DNA from: Lentibacter algarum
GTDB lineage: Bacteria > Pseudomonadota > Alphaproteobacteria > Rhodobacterales > Rhodobacteraceae
Length of the DNA: 64,000 bases
Reading direction: 5' to 3'
Assembly: GCF_040580765.1 (NCBI RefSeq)
Contig: NZ_CP158687.1
Coordinates: forward strand, 2,852,001-2,916,000
This document shows, in pieces, positions 45,247-54,185 of the stretch. The notes below the pieces were generated by a model. It saw nothing but the letters and a program-made list of their open reading frames with translations, made no database searches and was not told the DNA's origin. Made by a program: the position numbers and the translations under genes. Numbering within the stretch: position 1 is the stretch's first letter; every line of letters begins with the position of its first letter.

Positions 45247-46332
45247 ATGAAAACGTATCTGCTCTCAGCAGTAGCCTCACTCGCACTCGTCGCAGGCATG
45301 GCCTCGGCCGAAGAAGTGCGCGTCTATAACTGGTCGGACTATATCGATGAAGAACTGCTTGCCAAGTTCGAAGAAGAGACTGGCATCAAGCTTATCTACG
45401 ACGTGTTCGACTCAAACGAAGTTCTCGAGACAAAGCTCCTCGCAGGTGGCTCTGGCTATGATGTGGTTGTGCCATCAGGTACATTCCTGCAGCGCCAGAT
45501 CACTGCTGGCGCATTCCAAAAGCTTGACACGTCCAAGTTCACAAACAAGGGCAATATGTGGGACGCAATCGAAGCCCGCACAGCCAAATATGACCCTGAT
45601 AATGCGTACTCCATTAACTATATGTGGGGCACAACAGGCCTTGGCGTGAACGTCAACAAAGTTAAAGAAGTTCTCGGTGATGATGCGCCTGTTGGCTCTC
45701 TCGATCTGGTGCTTAACCCTGCCAACATGGAAAAGCTCGCGTCATGCGGCGTGCACTTCCTTGACGCTCCAGCAGAGATGATCCCAGCGGCTTTGGCCTA
45801 CATCGGCGAAGACCCCGACAGCCAAGACCCTGACGTGATCGGCAAGACCGAAGCTGTGCTGTCCGCGATTGCACCATATGTGCAGAAGTTCCACAGCTCT
45901 GAATATATCAACGCGCTCGCCAACGGCGATATCTGCGTTGCCTTTGGCTGGTCTGGCGATATCCTTCAGGCCCGTGATCGCGCAGCGGAAGCAGAGAATG
46001 GTGTTGAAATCGCCTACAACGCTCCCAAAGAGGGCGCGCTCATGTGGTTTGACCAAATGGCGATCCCTGTTGACGCACCAAACGTAGACGGCGCGCACAA
46101 GTTCCTCGACTTTATCATGAATGCCGAGAACATGGCCGCAGCTTCAAACTATGTCTATTACGCGAACGGCAACTTGGCTTCACAGCCTATGCTGGAAGAA
46201 GACGTCATCGGCGATACAGCAATTTACCCTGATGCGGAAACGCTGGAGAAGCTCTACACAACCTCTCCTTATGACGCAAAAGTTCAGCGTGTCGTCACAC
46301 GGCTCTGGACAAAAATCAAATCAGGTACATAA
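45247..46332 (+). CDS. Putrescine-type ABC transporter substrate-binding protein (PotF/SpuD-like)
   Basis: 361 residues from ATG 45247 (GGGAG upstream). Signal peptide about 1-21 (VAGMASA). The mature start EEVRVYNWSDYIDEELLAKFEEETG is a strong PotF/SpuD signature (VYNWSDYID), as are YDVVVPSGTFLQRQ and YSINYMWGTTGLGVN. The ligand is most likely putrescine or a similar diamine. First gene of the plus-strand operon receptor-ATPase-permease-permease-FAD oxidase. A strong hairpin follows. Confidence 0.92.
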   Translation: MKTYLLSAVASLALVAGMASAEEVRVYNWSDYIDEELLAKFEEETGIKLIYDVFDSNEVLETKLLAGGSGYDVVVPSGTFLQRQITAGAFQKLDTSKFTNKGNMWDAIEARTAKYDPDNAYSINYMWGTTGLGVNVNKVKEVLGDDAPVGSLDLVLNPANMEKLASCGVHFLDAPAEMIPAALAYIGEDPDSQDPDVIGKTEAVLSAIAPYVQKFHSSEYINALANGDICVAFGWSGDILQARDRAAEAENGVEIAYNAPKEGALMWFDQMAIPVDAPNVDGAHKFLDFIMNAENMAAASNYVYYANGNLASQPMLEEDVIGDTAIYPDAETLEKLYTTSPYDAKVQRVVTRLWTKIKSGT

Positions 46333-46343
46333 GCCTGAACTCA

Positions 46344-46372
46344 GCCCGCAAACTACGGTTTGCGGGCTTCTT
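46344..46372 (+). terminator. Hairpin after the binding-protein gene
   Basis: Perfect 10-bp stem GCCCGCAAAC-TACG-GTTTGCGGGC (46344-46367) followed by TTCTT, 11 bp past the binding-protein stop and 19 bp before the ATPase start. It is likely a partial terminator or 3' mRNA stabiliser that keeps receptor levels above the transporter, as in many ABC operons. Confidence 0.75.
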
Positions 46373-46390
46373 AAACTTCGGGGGATACGC

Positions 46391-47515
46391 ATGGCACAGA
46401 CAGTTTTCGCACCTTGGCTCGACGCAAACGAAAAACCGTTGATTCAATTCAAAAATGTCACCAAGCGCTTTGGTGATTTCGTCGCCATCGACAACCTCAC
46501 ACAAGATATTTACGCAAAAGAATTCTTTGCGCTCCTCGGCCCGTCAGGCTGCGGCAAGACCACAATGATGCGCATGCTCGGCGGCTTTGAAACACCGACA
46601 GAAGGCCAGATCCTGATTGCAGGACAAGACATGGCAGGCGTGCCCCCGAACAAGCGCGCCGTGAACATGATGTTCCAGTCCTATGCGCTTTTCCCACACC
46701 TGTCGGTCGCAGAGAACATTGCTTTCGGCCTGAAGCGCGAAGGCAAACCTAAGCCCGAGATAGATGCGCGCGTTGAAGAGATGCTCCGCCTCACCCGGCT
46801 CACCAAATTTGCCAAGCGAAAGCCCCACCAAATTTCTGGCGGCCAACGTCAGCGCGTGGCCCTCGCCCGCTCTCTCGCCAAAGCGCCCAAGCTTTTACTT
46901 CTAGATGAGCCGCTCGGCGCGCTCGACAAAAAACTGCGTCAGGATACCCAGTTTGAACTGATGGATATTCAGGAAAAGACGGGAACAACCTTTGTCATCG
47001 TGACACACGATCAAGAAGAGGCAATGACCGTCGCCTCACGCGTTGCCGTGATGGACGAAGGCGAAATCATTCAGGTCGCAACACCTGCCGATATCTATGA
47101 GCGCCCAAACTCTGTTTATGTGGCCGACTTCATCGGTGATGTGAATATTCTCAACGGCCATGCCACACGCGCTGGCGATGGCTACGACATAGCCTATGCA
47201 GAGGGCAAGGCGCCCCTTCACGCCAAGACAACCAGTGATCTTGGCGAAAGCTCCAAATGCGCATTGGCCATCCGCCCCGAGAAAGTTTCGATCACTGCGG
47301 CAAAGCCCGCAAAAGTGACAAACGCAATCAAGGGTAAAATTATAGATATCGCCTATCTCGGGAACCTCTCGACCTATCATGTCGAAATCGAGGGGGGCCA
47401 CATGATCAAAGCACAAACCGCCAACACCACACGCCTTGAGCGCCGTAGCTTCACTTGGGAAGACACCGTCTGGCTCAGCTGGACTGACACAGCCGCCATC
47501 GTGCTGGAGGGCTAG
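46391..47515 (+). CDS. Putrescine-type ABC transporter ATP-binding protein (PotG-like)
   Basis: 374 residues from ATG 46391. Walker A GPSGCGKTT (50-58), signature SGGQRQRVALARSLA, Walker B LLLLDEPLGALD, VTHDQEEAMT, then a TOBE domain with LAIRPEKVSI. It follows the binding-protein gene after the hairpin and precedes two permeases by 3 bp, completing a PotFGHI-type importer. Confidence 0.93.
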   Translation: MAQTVFAPWLDANEKPLIQFKNVTKRFGDFVAIDNLTQDIYAKEFFALLGPSGCGKTTMMRMLGGFETPTEGQILIAGQDMAGVPPNKRAVNMMFQSYALFPHLSVAENIAFGLKREGKPKPEIDARVEEMLRLTRLTKFAKRKPHQISGGQRQRVALARSLAKAPKLLLLDEPLGALDKKLRQDTQFELMDIQEKTGTTFVIVTHDQEEAMTVASRVAVMDEGEIIQVATPADIYERPNSVYVADFIGDVNILNGHATRAGDGYDIAYAEGKAPLHAKTTSDLGESSKCALAIRPEKVSITAAKPAKVTNAIKGKIIDIAYLGNLSTYHVEIEGGHMIKAQTANTTRLERRSFTWEDTVWLSWTDTAAIVLEG

Positions 47516-47518
47516 AGT

Positions 47519-48409
47519 ATGCGCCGCTTTACTCTGATTGCCGTTCCATATGTCTGGCTCCTGGTGCTCTTCCTCGTGCCCTTTGTGATCGTCTTTAAGA
47601 TCAGTCTGTCAGATACAGCACTGGCCATTCCGCCCTACACACCTACGCTTGATTTTTCTTCAGGTTGGGCCGGTATCCGAGCATTCTTCGCGGGTCTCGA
47701 TTTTGAGAATTTCACGTTCCTCACAACCGATGACCTTTACTGGAAGGCCTACCTCTCAAGCTTGCAAATCGCCGCAATCTCGACAGTGCTTACACTCCTT
47801 GTGGGATATCCAATCGCCTATGCAATGGCACAATCCCCCGACGAGTGGCGCCCAACACTGATGATGCTGGTAATCCTGCCCTTTTGGACATCATTCCTGA
47901 TCCGCGTTTATGCTTGGATGGGTATCCTCTCCAACGAGGGCTTCCTGAACCAGTTTCTCATCTGGACAGGCGTTATCTCCGAACCGCTCACAATCCTGAA
48001 CACCAACACAGCCGTCTATATTGGCATCGTCTATACATACTTGCCCTTCATGATCCTGCCGATCTACGCCGCTTTGGAAAAACTAGACTCGTCTCTTCTT
48101 GAAGCCGCAGAAGACCTTGGCTGTTCGCGCCTCACCGCGTTTTGGCTCGTGACAGTACCGCTGTCAAAACAGGGCATCATTGCCGGCTGTTTCCTTGTCT
48201 TCATTCCCGCGCTTGGCGAGTTTGTTATCCCATCACTGCTCGGAGGGTCACAAACCCTGATGATCGGTAAAGTCCTCTTTGAAGAGTTCTTCTCAAACCG
48301 GGATTGGCCCGTCGCCTCCGCTGTTGCAGTGATCCTGTTGCTCATTCTAATCATTCCGATCGTGCTATTTCAGCGCAACGAGCAGAAGCAACGGGAGGCT
48401 GAAGAATGA
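47519..48409 (+). CDS. Putrescine-type ABC transporter permease (PotH-like)
   Basis: 296 residues, six membrane segments. EAA-like loop LLEAAEDLGCSRLTAFWLVTVPLSKQGI, and the AYPIAYAMA-like block VGYPIAYAMAQSPDEWR. First permease of the PotFGHI-type system. It begins 3 bp after the ATPase and overlaps the next permease by 4 bp. Normal family length, unlike the enlarged permeases of the other importer. Confidence 0.93.
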   Translation: MRRFTLIAVPYVWLLVLFLVPFVIVFKISLSDTALAIPPYTPTLDFSSGWAGIRAFFAGLDFENFTFLTTDDLYWKAYLSSLQIAAISTVLTLLVGYPIAYAMAQSPDEWRPTLMMLVILPFWTSFLIRVYAWMGILSNEGFLNQFLIWTGVISEPLTILNTNTAVYIGIVYTYLPFMILPIYAALEKLDSSLLEAAEDLGCSRLTAFWLVTVPLSKQGIIAGCFLVFIPALGEFVIPSLLGGSQTLMIGKVLFEEFFSNRDWPVASAVAVILLLILIIPIVLFQRNEQKQREAEE

Positions 48410-49227
48410 GACGCTTCACTTGGTTCAACGCAACATCGCTTAGCTTCGGCCTCGCCTTTCTCTATCTACCAATGCTGATCTTGGTCATCTACAGCTTCAA
48501 CGAGTCCAAGCTCGTGACAGTCTGGGCTGGTTTCTCGACCAAATGGTATGGTGAGCTTTTCCAGAACGAAGCCTTCCTTGATGCCGCATGGGTCACTGTC
48601 AAAGTCGCAGTGATGAGTTCCACAATCGCATCGATCCTCGGAACAATGGCAGCCTATGTCCTTGTGCGCGGTGGTCGCTTCAAAGGGCGCACGCTCTTCT
48701 CTGGGATGATCTACGCGCCGCTCGTTATGCCCGAAGTCATCACAGGCCTTTCGCTTCTTTTGCTCTTCATCGGCATAGGCCTCGACCGCGGCGTTCTGAC
48801 AATCGTGCTGGCGCACACGACGTTCTCAATGTGCTACGTCTCTGTCGTCGTCTCATCACGCCTTGTAAGTTTTGACCGCTCCCTCGAAGAGGCGGCGCTT
48901 GATCTGGGTTGCTCGCCTTTTGAGGCCTTCCGCCTTGTCACCCTTCCAATTATCGCCCCTGCGGTGATCTCGGGCTGGCTTCTTGCCTTTACATTGTCTC
49001 TCGATGATCTCGTGATCGCCTCCTTCACAGCAGGCCCCTCGGCCACAACTCTCCCGATCAAGATTTTCTCTGCTGTGCGCCTCGGCGTCTCACCCGAGAT
49101 CAACGCCCTTTCAACCATCATGATCAGCATCGTTACAGTCGGCGTTATAACAGCATCGCTTATGTCAAAACGCGCCACAGTGCGCCAGCAGCGCGAGGAG
49201 CGGGCAGCCGAAAGGGCCGCAGACTGA
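48406..49227 (+). CDS. Putrescine-type ABC transporter permease (PotI-like)
   Basis: 273 residues, six membrane segments. EAA-like loop LEEAALDLGCSPFEAFRLVTLPIIAPA and the final-helix block FTLSLDDLVIASFTAGP typical of PotI/PotC. Coupled at both ends (4-bp overlap with the PotH-like gene, one-base overlap with the FAD oxidase start). Confidence 0.93.
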   Translation: MRRFTWFNATSLSFGLAFLYLPMLILVIYSFNESKLVTVWAGFSTKWYGELFQNEAFLDAAWVTVKVAVMSSTIASILGTMAAYVLVRGGRFKGRTLFSGMIYAPLVMPEVITGLSLLLLFIGIGLDRGVLTIVLAHTTFSMCYVSVVVSSRLVSFDRSLEEAALDLGCSPFEAFRLVTLPIIAPAVISGWLLAFTLSLDDLVIASFTAGPSATTLPIKIFSAVRLGVSPEINALSTIMISIVTVGVITASLMSKRATVRQQREERAAERAAD

Positions 49228-50546
49228 TGCGGCGTATATTCTCTGATCACGCCTACTCAGACGACCGTACGGCAAAAAGCTATTGGTCCCAAACGGTCAG
49301 TGATGAAGCCCTCAAGCGCCCCCAACTGACAGGCGCCCAGACAGCTGATGTCGCTGTTATTGGCGCGGGCTTCACGGGACTTTCCGCCGCTCTTGCGTTG
49401 GCCGAGCAGGGTATCTCAGTCACAGTTCTTGACGCAGGATTTCCCGGCTGGGGCGCGTCTGGACGCAATGGGGGCTTCTGCTGCCTCGGTGGCGCAAAAG
49501 CGAGCGATAAGATGCTCGACCGCAAACATGGAAAACCCGCACGGCTTGCCTATCGCCGAGCTGAAGCAGATGCGGTTCGACATGTCGCAACACAACTTGA
49601 AAGACACCAGATCGAGGCCGACACGCACAGCAATGGGGAAACCCAACTCGCTCATAAAGCCAGTATCCAGTTTGATGATGACGCCCGCGCGATCGAGGAA
49701 AACTACGGTGTCACACCCACGCTTCACAGCAAGCAGGAGCTCCCCGCCCTCGGCATGTCGGGCCACTTTCACAGTGCCATCACAACACCGGTTGGCTTTG
49801 GCCTGAACCCACGTAAATACCTCGCTGGTCTCCTCAAGGCCGCAGAGACTGCAGGGGTAAAAATCTTTGGTCAAAGCCCTGTCAGCAAAATTGACCGTGC
49901 ACAGGCCTACAGCCTCAAAACCCCTCAAGGCACGCTTGCCGCAGAGCAGCTCATCATCGCGACCAACGGCTATTCCTCCGAGGACGTCCCTACATGGATG
50001 GCAGCGCGCTATATGCCAGCGCAATCTTCAGTGCTCGTAACACGCGAGCTGACCGATACAGAGATCGCCAGCGGCTGGTCCTCCGATCAAGCCGCCTACG
50101 ACAGCCGCACACTGCTGCACTACTTTCGTCTGATGCCAAACCGCCGCTTCCTCTTCGGAATGCGTGGTGGCCTTATGTCCTCCAAGAGCGCCGAGACCCG
50201 CAACAAACGCAAAATCCGCGCCGATTTCGAAGCCATGTTCCCCGCTTGGGCAGAGGTAGAAACACCCTTTTACTGGTCTGGAATGGTCTGCCTTTCCACA
50301 GGCCTCACACCCTTCGCAGGCCCTATTCCCGAGATGCCCGGCGCTTACGCAGGGTTTGCCTATCACGGGAACGGTGTCGCTATGGGGAGCTACACAGGCG
50401 CGCTTCTCGCCGACCAAGTCTTAGGCGCACGAAAACTGCAGACCCCAAAACTTATGCTGCAGCCGCCCAAGCGCTTCCCTCTTGGACCTGCCCGCCGCGC
50501 CCTGATGTATGGTATCTACGCAGGCGCAGCTCTCAAAGATCTCTAG
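49227..50546 (+). CDS. FAD-dependent amine/amino acid oxidase (PuuB/DadA-like)
   Basis: 439 residues. FAD-binding GAGFTGLSAALALAEQG (about 47-63), then the SGRNGGFCC block (about 78-86) seen in gamma-glutamylputrescine oxidases (PuuB/OrdL), and C-terminal SGMVCLSTGLTPFAG and AYHGNGVAMG. Last gene of the importer operon, so it probably oxidises the imported amine or its derivative to an aldehyde. No PuuA-type ligase is in the window, so direct oxidation of the amine is possible. Confidence 0.88.
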   Translation: MRRIFSDHAYSDDRTAKSYWSQTVSDEALKRPQLTGAQTADVAVIGAGFTGLSAALALAEQGISVTVLDAGFPGWGASGRNGGFCCLGGAKASDKMLDRKHGKPARLAYRRAEADAVRHVATQLERHQIEADTHSNGETQLAHKASIQFDDDARAIEENYGVTPTLHSKQELPALGMSGHFHSAITTPVGFGLNPRKYLAGLLKAAETAGVKIFGQSPVSKIDRAQAYSLKTPQGTLAAEQLIIATNGYSSEDVPTWMAARYMPAQSSVLVTRELTDTEIASGWSSDQAAYDSRTLLHYFRLMPNRRFLFGMRGGLMSSKSAETRNKRKIRADFEAMFPAWAEVETPFYWSGMVCLSTGLTPFAGPIPEMPGAYAGFAYHGNGVAMGSYTGALLADQVLGARKLQTPKLMLQPPKRFPLGPARRALMYGIYAGAALKDL

Positions 50547-50548
50547 TC

Positions 50549-50632
50549 TTTTTCTTTCCAAAAATATCTTGGGAGAGCGCGAGAGGGCAAAGCCCTCTCG
50601 CCTACCGCGACGCGCCAAAGGCGCGGCGCAAT
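50549..50632. repeat. Convergent-gene hairpin repeat, copy 4
   Basis: Between the FAD oxidase and the second aminotransferase. CTTTTTCTTTCC plus AAAAATATCTTGGG lead, perfect stem GCGAGAGGGC-AAA-GCCCTCTCGC (50579-50601), a second stem CGCGCC-AAA-GGCGCG (50611-50625), then GGCGCAATTCC. Same orientation as the other copies. Confidence 0.8.
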
Positions 50633-50635
50633 TCC

Positions 50636-51988
50636 TCACACAGAGCCAAAGCCCACATCAAGCGCGCTCAACACAGTGTCAATCTCAGCTTCAGAGATCG
50701 TCAGGGGCGGTGACATCAAGATGTTGTTCCCCCCCAGACGGACCATCGCCCCCGCATCATAGGCCGCCTTGTGGATACGCTTCATCGTCGGCATATCCAT
50801 CGCCGCTTTGCTAGCCTTGTCAGACACGATTTCGATCCCCGTCATAAGCCCGTGACCGCCGCGCACATCGCCGATGATATCGTATTTTTCCGCCAGCTTG
50901 AGTGCACCTTGATAGAGCTGCGTGCCGCGTGCCGCCGCGTTTGTTTTCGTGTCCAAACGCAATGTCTCGCTCAGCGTTGCCGTCACAGCCGCCGCGCCAA
51001 CAGGATGCGCAGAATAGGTATAACCGTGGAAAATTCCGGCCTCGCCCTTGGTATCTTTCTCAAACACATCCGCCACAGCCTCGCTCATCAACGCTGCGCC
51101 GACAGGGAAATATCCTGAAGTAATCCCCTTCGCCGTACTCATCATGTCAGGCTGTACACCCCAGTGCCGCGCACCACTCCAGTGGCCTGTTCGCCCAAAG
51201 CCCGTGATCACCTCGTCAGAGATCATTAGGATACCATGTCGTGTGCAAATCTCGCGCAGAAGCGGCATCAGGCTTTCATGCGGAACAATAACACCACCCG
51301 CACCCTGTATCGGCTCCATGATAAACGCCGCAATCGTGTTGGCACCCTGGAAGTTGATCTCGTCTTCCATCGCCTGTGCAATGAGTTGCGCCAGAACAGC
51401 TGGGTCCGTCTCGTTAAACGGATTGCGGTAGGTATAGGGGCTAGGCAGATGGAAGCAGCCAGGCAGAAGCGGCTCATAAGCAATACGGAAGCGATTGTTC
51501 CCATTCACACTCGCGCCGCCAAAATGCGTACCGTGATAGCCTTTCTTGAGGCTGAGAAACTTGGTGCGCGTCGGCTCCCCTTTGATGCGGTGATACTGCC
51601 GTGCAAGGCGCAAGCATGTCTCCACAGAGTCAGAGCCGCCCGATGTAAAGAAGACGCGCCCCATTCCATCGTCCTTAAAGAACTCGCGCACGGCATAAGA
51701 CGCCTCGATTGCTGTGGGGTTGGAAGTGCCCGCAAAGGCCGAATAGTAAGGCAGCTCATATAGCTGCTTGGCGATAGCGTCTTTCACCACATCGTTTGAG
51801 TAGCCCAGATTGACACACCAAAGCCCGCCCACAGCGTCCACAACTTCCGCTCCGTCCAGATCGGTGATCTTCACACCGTGAGCACTTTTAATAATCGTCG
51901 GCGGATGCTCAAGGCTGTCGCCCGGCGCGCCCATCGGATGCCACATATGGCGTGCATTGTTCTCTTTGAGGAAGTTGTCGTCTTTCAT
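50636..51988 (-). CDS. Class III aminotransferase (second diamine/omega-amino type)
   Basis: 450 residues from ATG 51988 (GGAGAG upstream; an in-frame ATG at 52000 is the alternative). FTSGGSDSVETCLRLAR replaces the usual SGSEA.e, EPIQGAGGV, SDEVITGFGRTG, PLP lysine Lys287 in MSTAKGITSGY. It is clearly distinct from the aminotransferase at 42.9-44.3 kb, so it is not a recent duplicate. A palindrome ATTTGATCAAAT lies about 40 bp upstream, suggesting shared control with the other catabolic genes. Confidence 0.88.
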   Translation of the reverse strand: MKDDNFLKENNARHMWHPMGAPGDSLEHPPTIIKSAHGVKITDLDGAEVVDAVGGLWCVNLGYSNDVVKDAIAKQLYELPYYSAFAGTSNPTAIEASYAVREFFKDDGMGRVFFTSGGSDSVETCLRLARQYHRIKGEPTRTKFLSLKKGYHGTHFGGASVNGNNRFRIAYEPLLPGCFHLPSPYTYRNPFNETDPAVLAQLIAQAMEDEINFQGANTIAAFIMEPIQGAGGVIVPHESLMPLLREICTRHGILMISDEVITGFGRTGHWSGARHWGVQPDMMSTAKGITSGYFPVGAALMSEAVADVFEKDTKGEAGIFHGYTYSAHPVGAAAVTATLSETLRLDTKTNAAARGTQLYQGALKLAEKYDIIGDVRGGHGLMTGIEIVSDKASKAAMDMPTMKRIHKAAYDAGAMVRLGGNNILMSPPLTISEAEIDTVLSALDVGFGSV

Positions 51989-52028
51989 CGCGCTCTCCAT
52001 CGGGCTATTAAAGCTGGGCTCTACAAGA

Positions 52029-52040
52029 ATTTGATCAAAT
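52029..52040. promoter_or_regulatory. Predicted GntR operator, second aminotransferase promoter
   Basis: Perfect 12-bp palindrome ATTTGATCAAAT, 41 bp upstream of the aminotransferase start (51988). It contains the ten-base TTGATCAAAT found in the gntR/importer promoter 6.8 kb away. It is the most symmetric member of the set. Confidence 0.55.
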
Positions 52041-52071
52041 CTAGCATGCCGCCCGATTCTGTCCAGCGCGA

Positions 52072-52809
52072 TTACGTCCTGTAGCGCTCTACAAACGCCC
52101 TCAAGATATGCTCAGGAACCGTCACGCTCGCCGCATGGCACATTGCAATCAGGCTTTCGGCCTCTTCTGGTGCAAAATACCCCTTATGCTTATAGATATT
52201 GATCCGCGCTTCAAACTCAGCCGCATCTGCCTCGGGGTGAAACTGCGTCGCATAAACATTCTGCCCATATCGGATCATCTGGAATGGACAGCTTGGCGCC
52301 TCAACAAGATGCACACATCCCTCCGGCAAGCTTTGCAGCGCTTCCTTATGGCCCACAAAAGCTTCAAACCGCTCTGGCAACCCATGACAAAGCGGGTCAG
52401 CGCGCCCTGCTTCAGTCAGTCGACAATCTGCAGTGCCCACAGGCTCGCCATACCGCTCCTTACTGACGTTCTGCGCCAGATGATGACCCAAAACTCCGAT
52501 CCCATAGCAACATCCCATAAACGGAAAGTCGCACTCTGTAATCGCTGGCATCAACGATAGAACGTCACGCTCGATCTTAGCTTCAATAGCGGTTTTTTCC
52601 TCGGGTGCGTCACTTACACATCCGGGCCCACCCCCAACAATCACACCTGAATAGTCACTCAAATTCAATGCGTCAGGCAAATCTTCACAATCCAACCGCA
52701 CGCGACACACATCTTCAGGCCCAAGCCCTCCTTTGGCGCAAATCGCAGCAAACTCATTGTCTGCCGCCTCTGCCTCTGGACGCAGTTGCAAGATCAGAAA
52801 GGGTTTCAT
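52072..52809 (-). CDS. Class I glutamine amidotransferase-like protein
   Basis: 245 residues from ATG 52809 (AAAGGAT upstream). GATase fold with VIVGGGPG (about 57-64), nucleophile Cys101 in MGCCYGIGVLG and His in YATQFHPEAD. Stand-alone proteins of this group resemble the GMP-synthase amidotransferase domain. PuuD, which hydrolyses gamma-glutamyl-GABA in polyamine catabolism, is a different amidotransferase subfamily, so I do not assign that role despite the location next to the polyamine genes. Confidence 0.85.
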   Translation of the reverse strand: MKPFLILQLRPEAEAADNEFAAICAKGGLGPEDVCRVRLDCEDLPDALNLSDYSGVIVGGGPGCVSDAPEEKTAIEAKIERDVLSLMPAITECDFPFMGCCYGIGVLGHHLAQNVSKERYGEPVGTADCRLTEAGRADPLCHGLPERFEAFVGHKEALQSLPEGCVHLVEAPSCPFQMIRYGQNVYATQFHPEADAAEFEARINIYKHKGYFAPEEAESLIAMCHAASVTVPEHILRAFVERYRT

Positions 52810-52973
52810 GGGCCATATCCTTTTGCTATGGCTCACTTGCATCGCCTTGACCCCAAAATGCAATCCCTTAGGTTGGTCAGGCGCAACACGCAAAGGGGCT
52901 TAAAATAGCACAGCGCTGTCTCATAGTCGCAGAATACAAGCGCCACTGCGCACAAGCGCGAGGCCAATAAGCT

Positions 52974-54185
52974 ATGAAACCTCTTCTATCAGGTCTCATG
53001 GCGCGCCCCCGTCATTCTGGCGGTTCCTCGCCCAAAAATAAGATTGGCAAGGCACTCACGGTCGATCTTTGGTGTCACGCCACAGAGCCTGCACATGTGC
53101 CAGCCTTTGCCCAGCTGCGCCGCAGCATTGCTTTAGAGCGCCCAGATCTAACCTGCCTGATAACGACAGATGGCAGCCTCTCCATTCCTGATAGTCTCGA
53201 TGCGTCGATCAACACAGCCGTGATCCCTCGTGAAGGAAACAGCATCACTGCGTTCTTTACCCAATACGCACCGCGCCTTTGCCTTTGGGCTGGCGGCTGG
53301 ATTAACCCAGCTCTCGCGCAGGAGGCTGACAAACGCGGCATCCCTCTTTTTCTGCTCGATGCCCATGCCGAAGGGTTTCAGACCAATGTCTGGCGAGGAC
53401 AAGGTCTGTCACAGCGCCGCGCGCTCAGACTATTTTCGACTTTTCTCGCCCGCGACAGCGAAGCTGAAACAGCTCTGCGCAAAATGGGCGTAGAAGCGGA
53501 TGATATCTTTGTCGCAGGACGGATGCAGCAAGGCATCCCAACTCTGCCATGCAACGAAACGGACCTGAACGATCTCTCCGCCGCACTTAACTCACGCCCC
53601 TCGTGGCTGGCCGCTTGCGTGCGTGCAGAGGAGCTCGACATTATCCTACCTGCACATTTCAAAGCCAGCCGAGCAGCTCATAGGCTCTTGCTGATCCTCG
53701 TGCCCGATGACGAGAATGAATATGAAGCCTTCAAAGACGCCTTAGAGCAACACCAGCTGCGCTACACCATCTGGCCCGAGACAGACGGGCTAAGCGATGA
53801 AACAGCTCAAGTCCTCTTGGCAGAAGATCCGTTTGAGTTGGGCCTATGGTTTCGCGTGTCTCCTGTGAGCTTTATGGGCGCATCCCTTGTGCCAGGCCAC
53901 GGTGGCCACAATCCCTACGCCGCAGCCAACCTTGGCTCAGCGATCCTTTATGGTCCGAATGTCGGCAAATATCTTGAAAGCTATTCCCGCTTTGCTGCAG
54001 CAGGCGGCGCGCGTATTGTGCGCGATGTAGATACACTCACAGCTGCCGTCAGTCAGCTTTCCGCTCCTGACCGAGCCGCTCAAATGGCCATGGCGGCTTG
54101 GGAAATTGCCACTGAAGGTGCAGATGTCACAGATCGCATCACGTCGCTGGTGCATGACGCCCTAGATCATCTGGAGGAAAGCTGA
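52974..54185 (+). CDS. waaA: 3-deoxy-D-manno-octulosonic acid transferase (Kdo transferase)
   Basis: 403 residues with a GT-B-like two-domain pattern. WCHATEPAHVPAFAQLRRS near the N-terminus, and the C-terminal nucleotide-binding part VSPVSFMGASLVPGHGGHNPYAAANLGSAILYGP is typical of WaaA/KdtA (blocks SFMGASL and GHNPYAAANLG). It adds Kdo to lipid A precursor at the inner membrane. The stop overlaps the lpxK start by one base. The N-terminal membrane anchor common in WaaA is not obvious. Confidence 0.87.
   Translation: MKPLLSGLMARPRHSGGSSPKNKIGKALTVDLWCHATEPAHVPAFAQLRRSIALERPDLTCLITTDGSLSIPDSLDASINTAVIPREGNSITAFFTQYAPRLCLWAGGWINPALAQEADKRGIPLFLLDAHAEGFQTNVWRGQGLSQRRALRLFSTFLARDSEAETALRKMGVEADDIFVAGRMQQGIPTLPCNETDLNDLSAALNSRPSWLAACVRAEELDIILPAHFKASRAAHRLLLILVPDDENEYEAFKDALEQHQLRYTIWPETDGLSDETAQVLLAEDPFELGLWFRVSPVSFMGASLVPGHGGHNPYAAANLGSAILYGPNVGKYLESYSRFAAAGGARIVRDVDTLTAAVSQLSAPDRAAQMAMAAWEIATEGADVTDRITSLVHDALDHLEES

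Noticed and set aside
52072-52809. Assignment of the glutamine amidotransferase as PuuD (gamma-glutamyl-GABA hydrolase)
   Set aside because: Motifs (GCCYGIG and QFHPEAD) fit a GMP synthase-like amidotransferase; no PuuA or PuuC gene supports a gamma-glutamylated putrescine pathway here.
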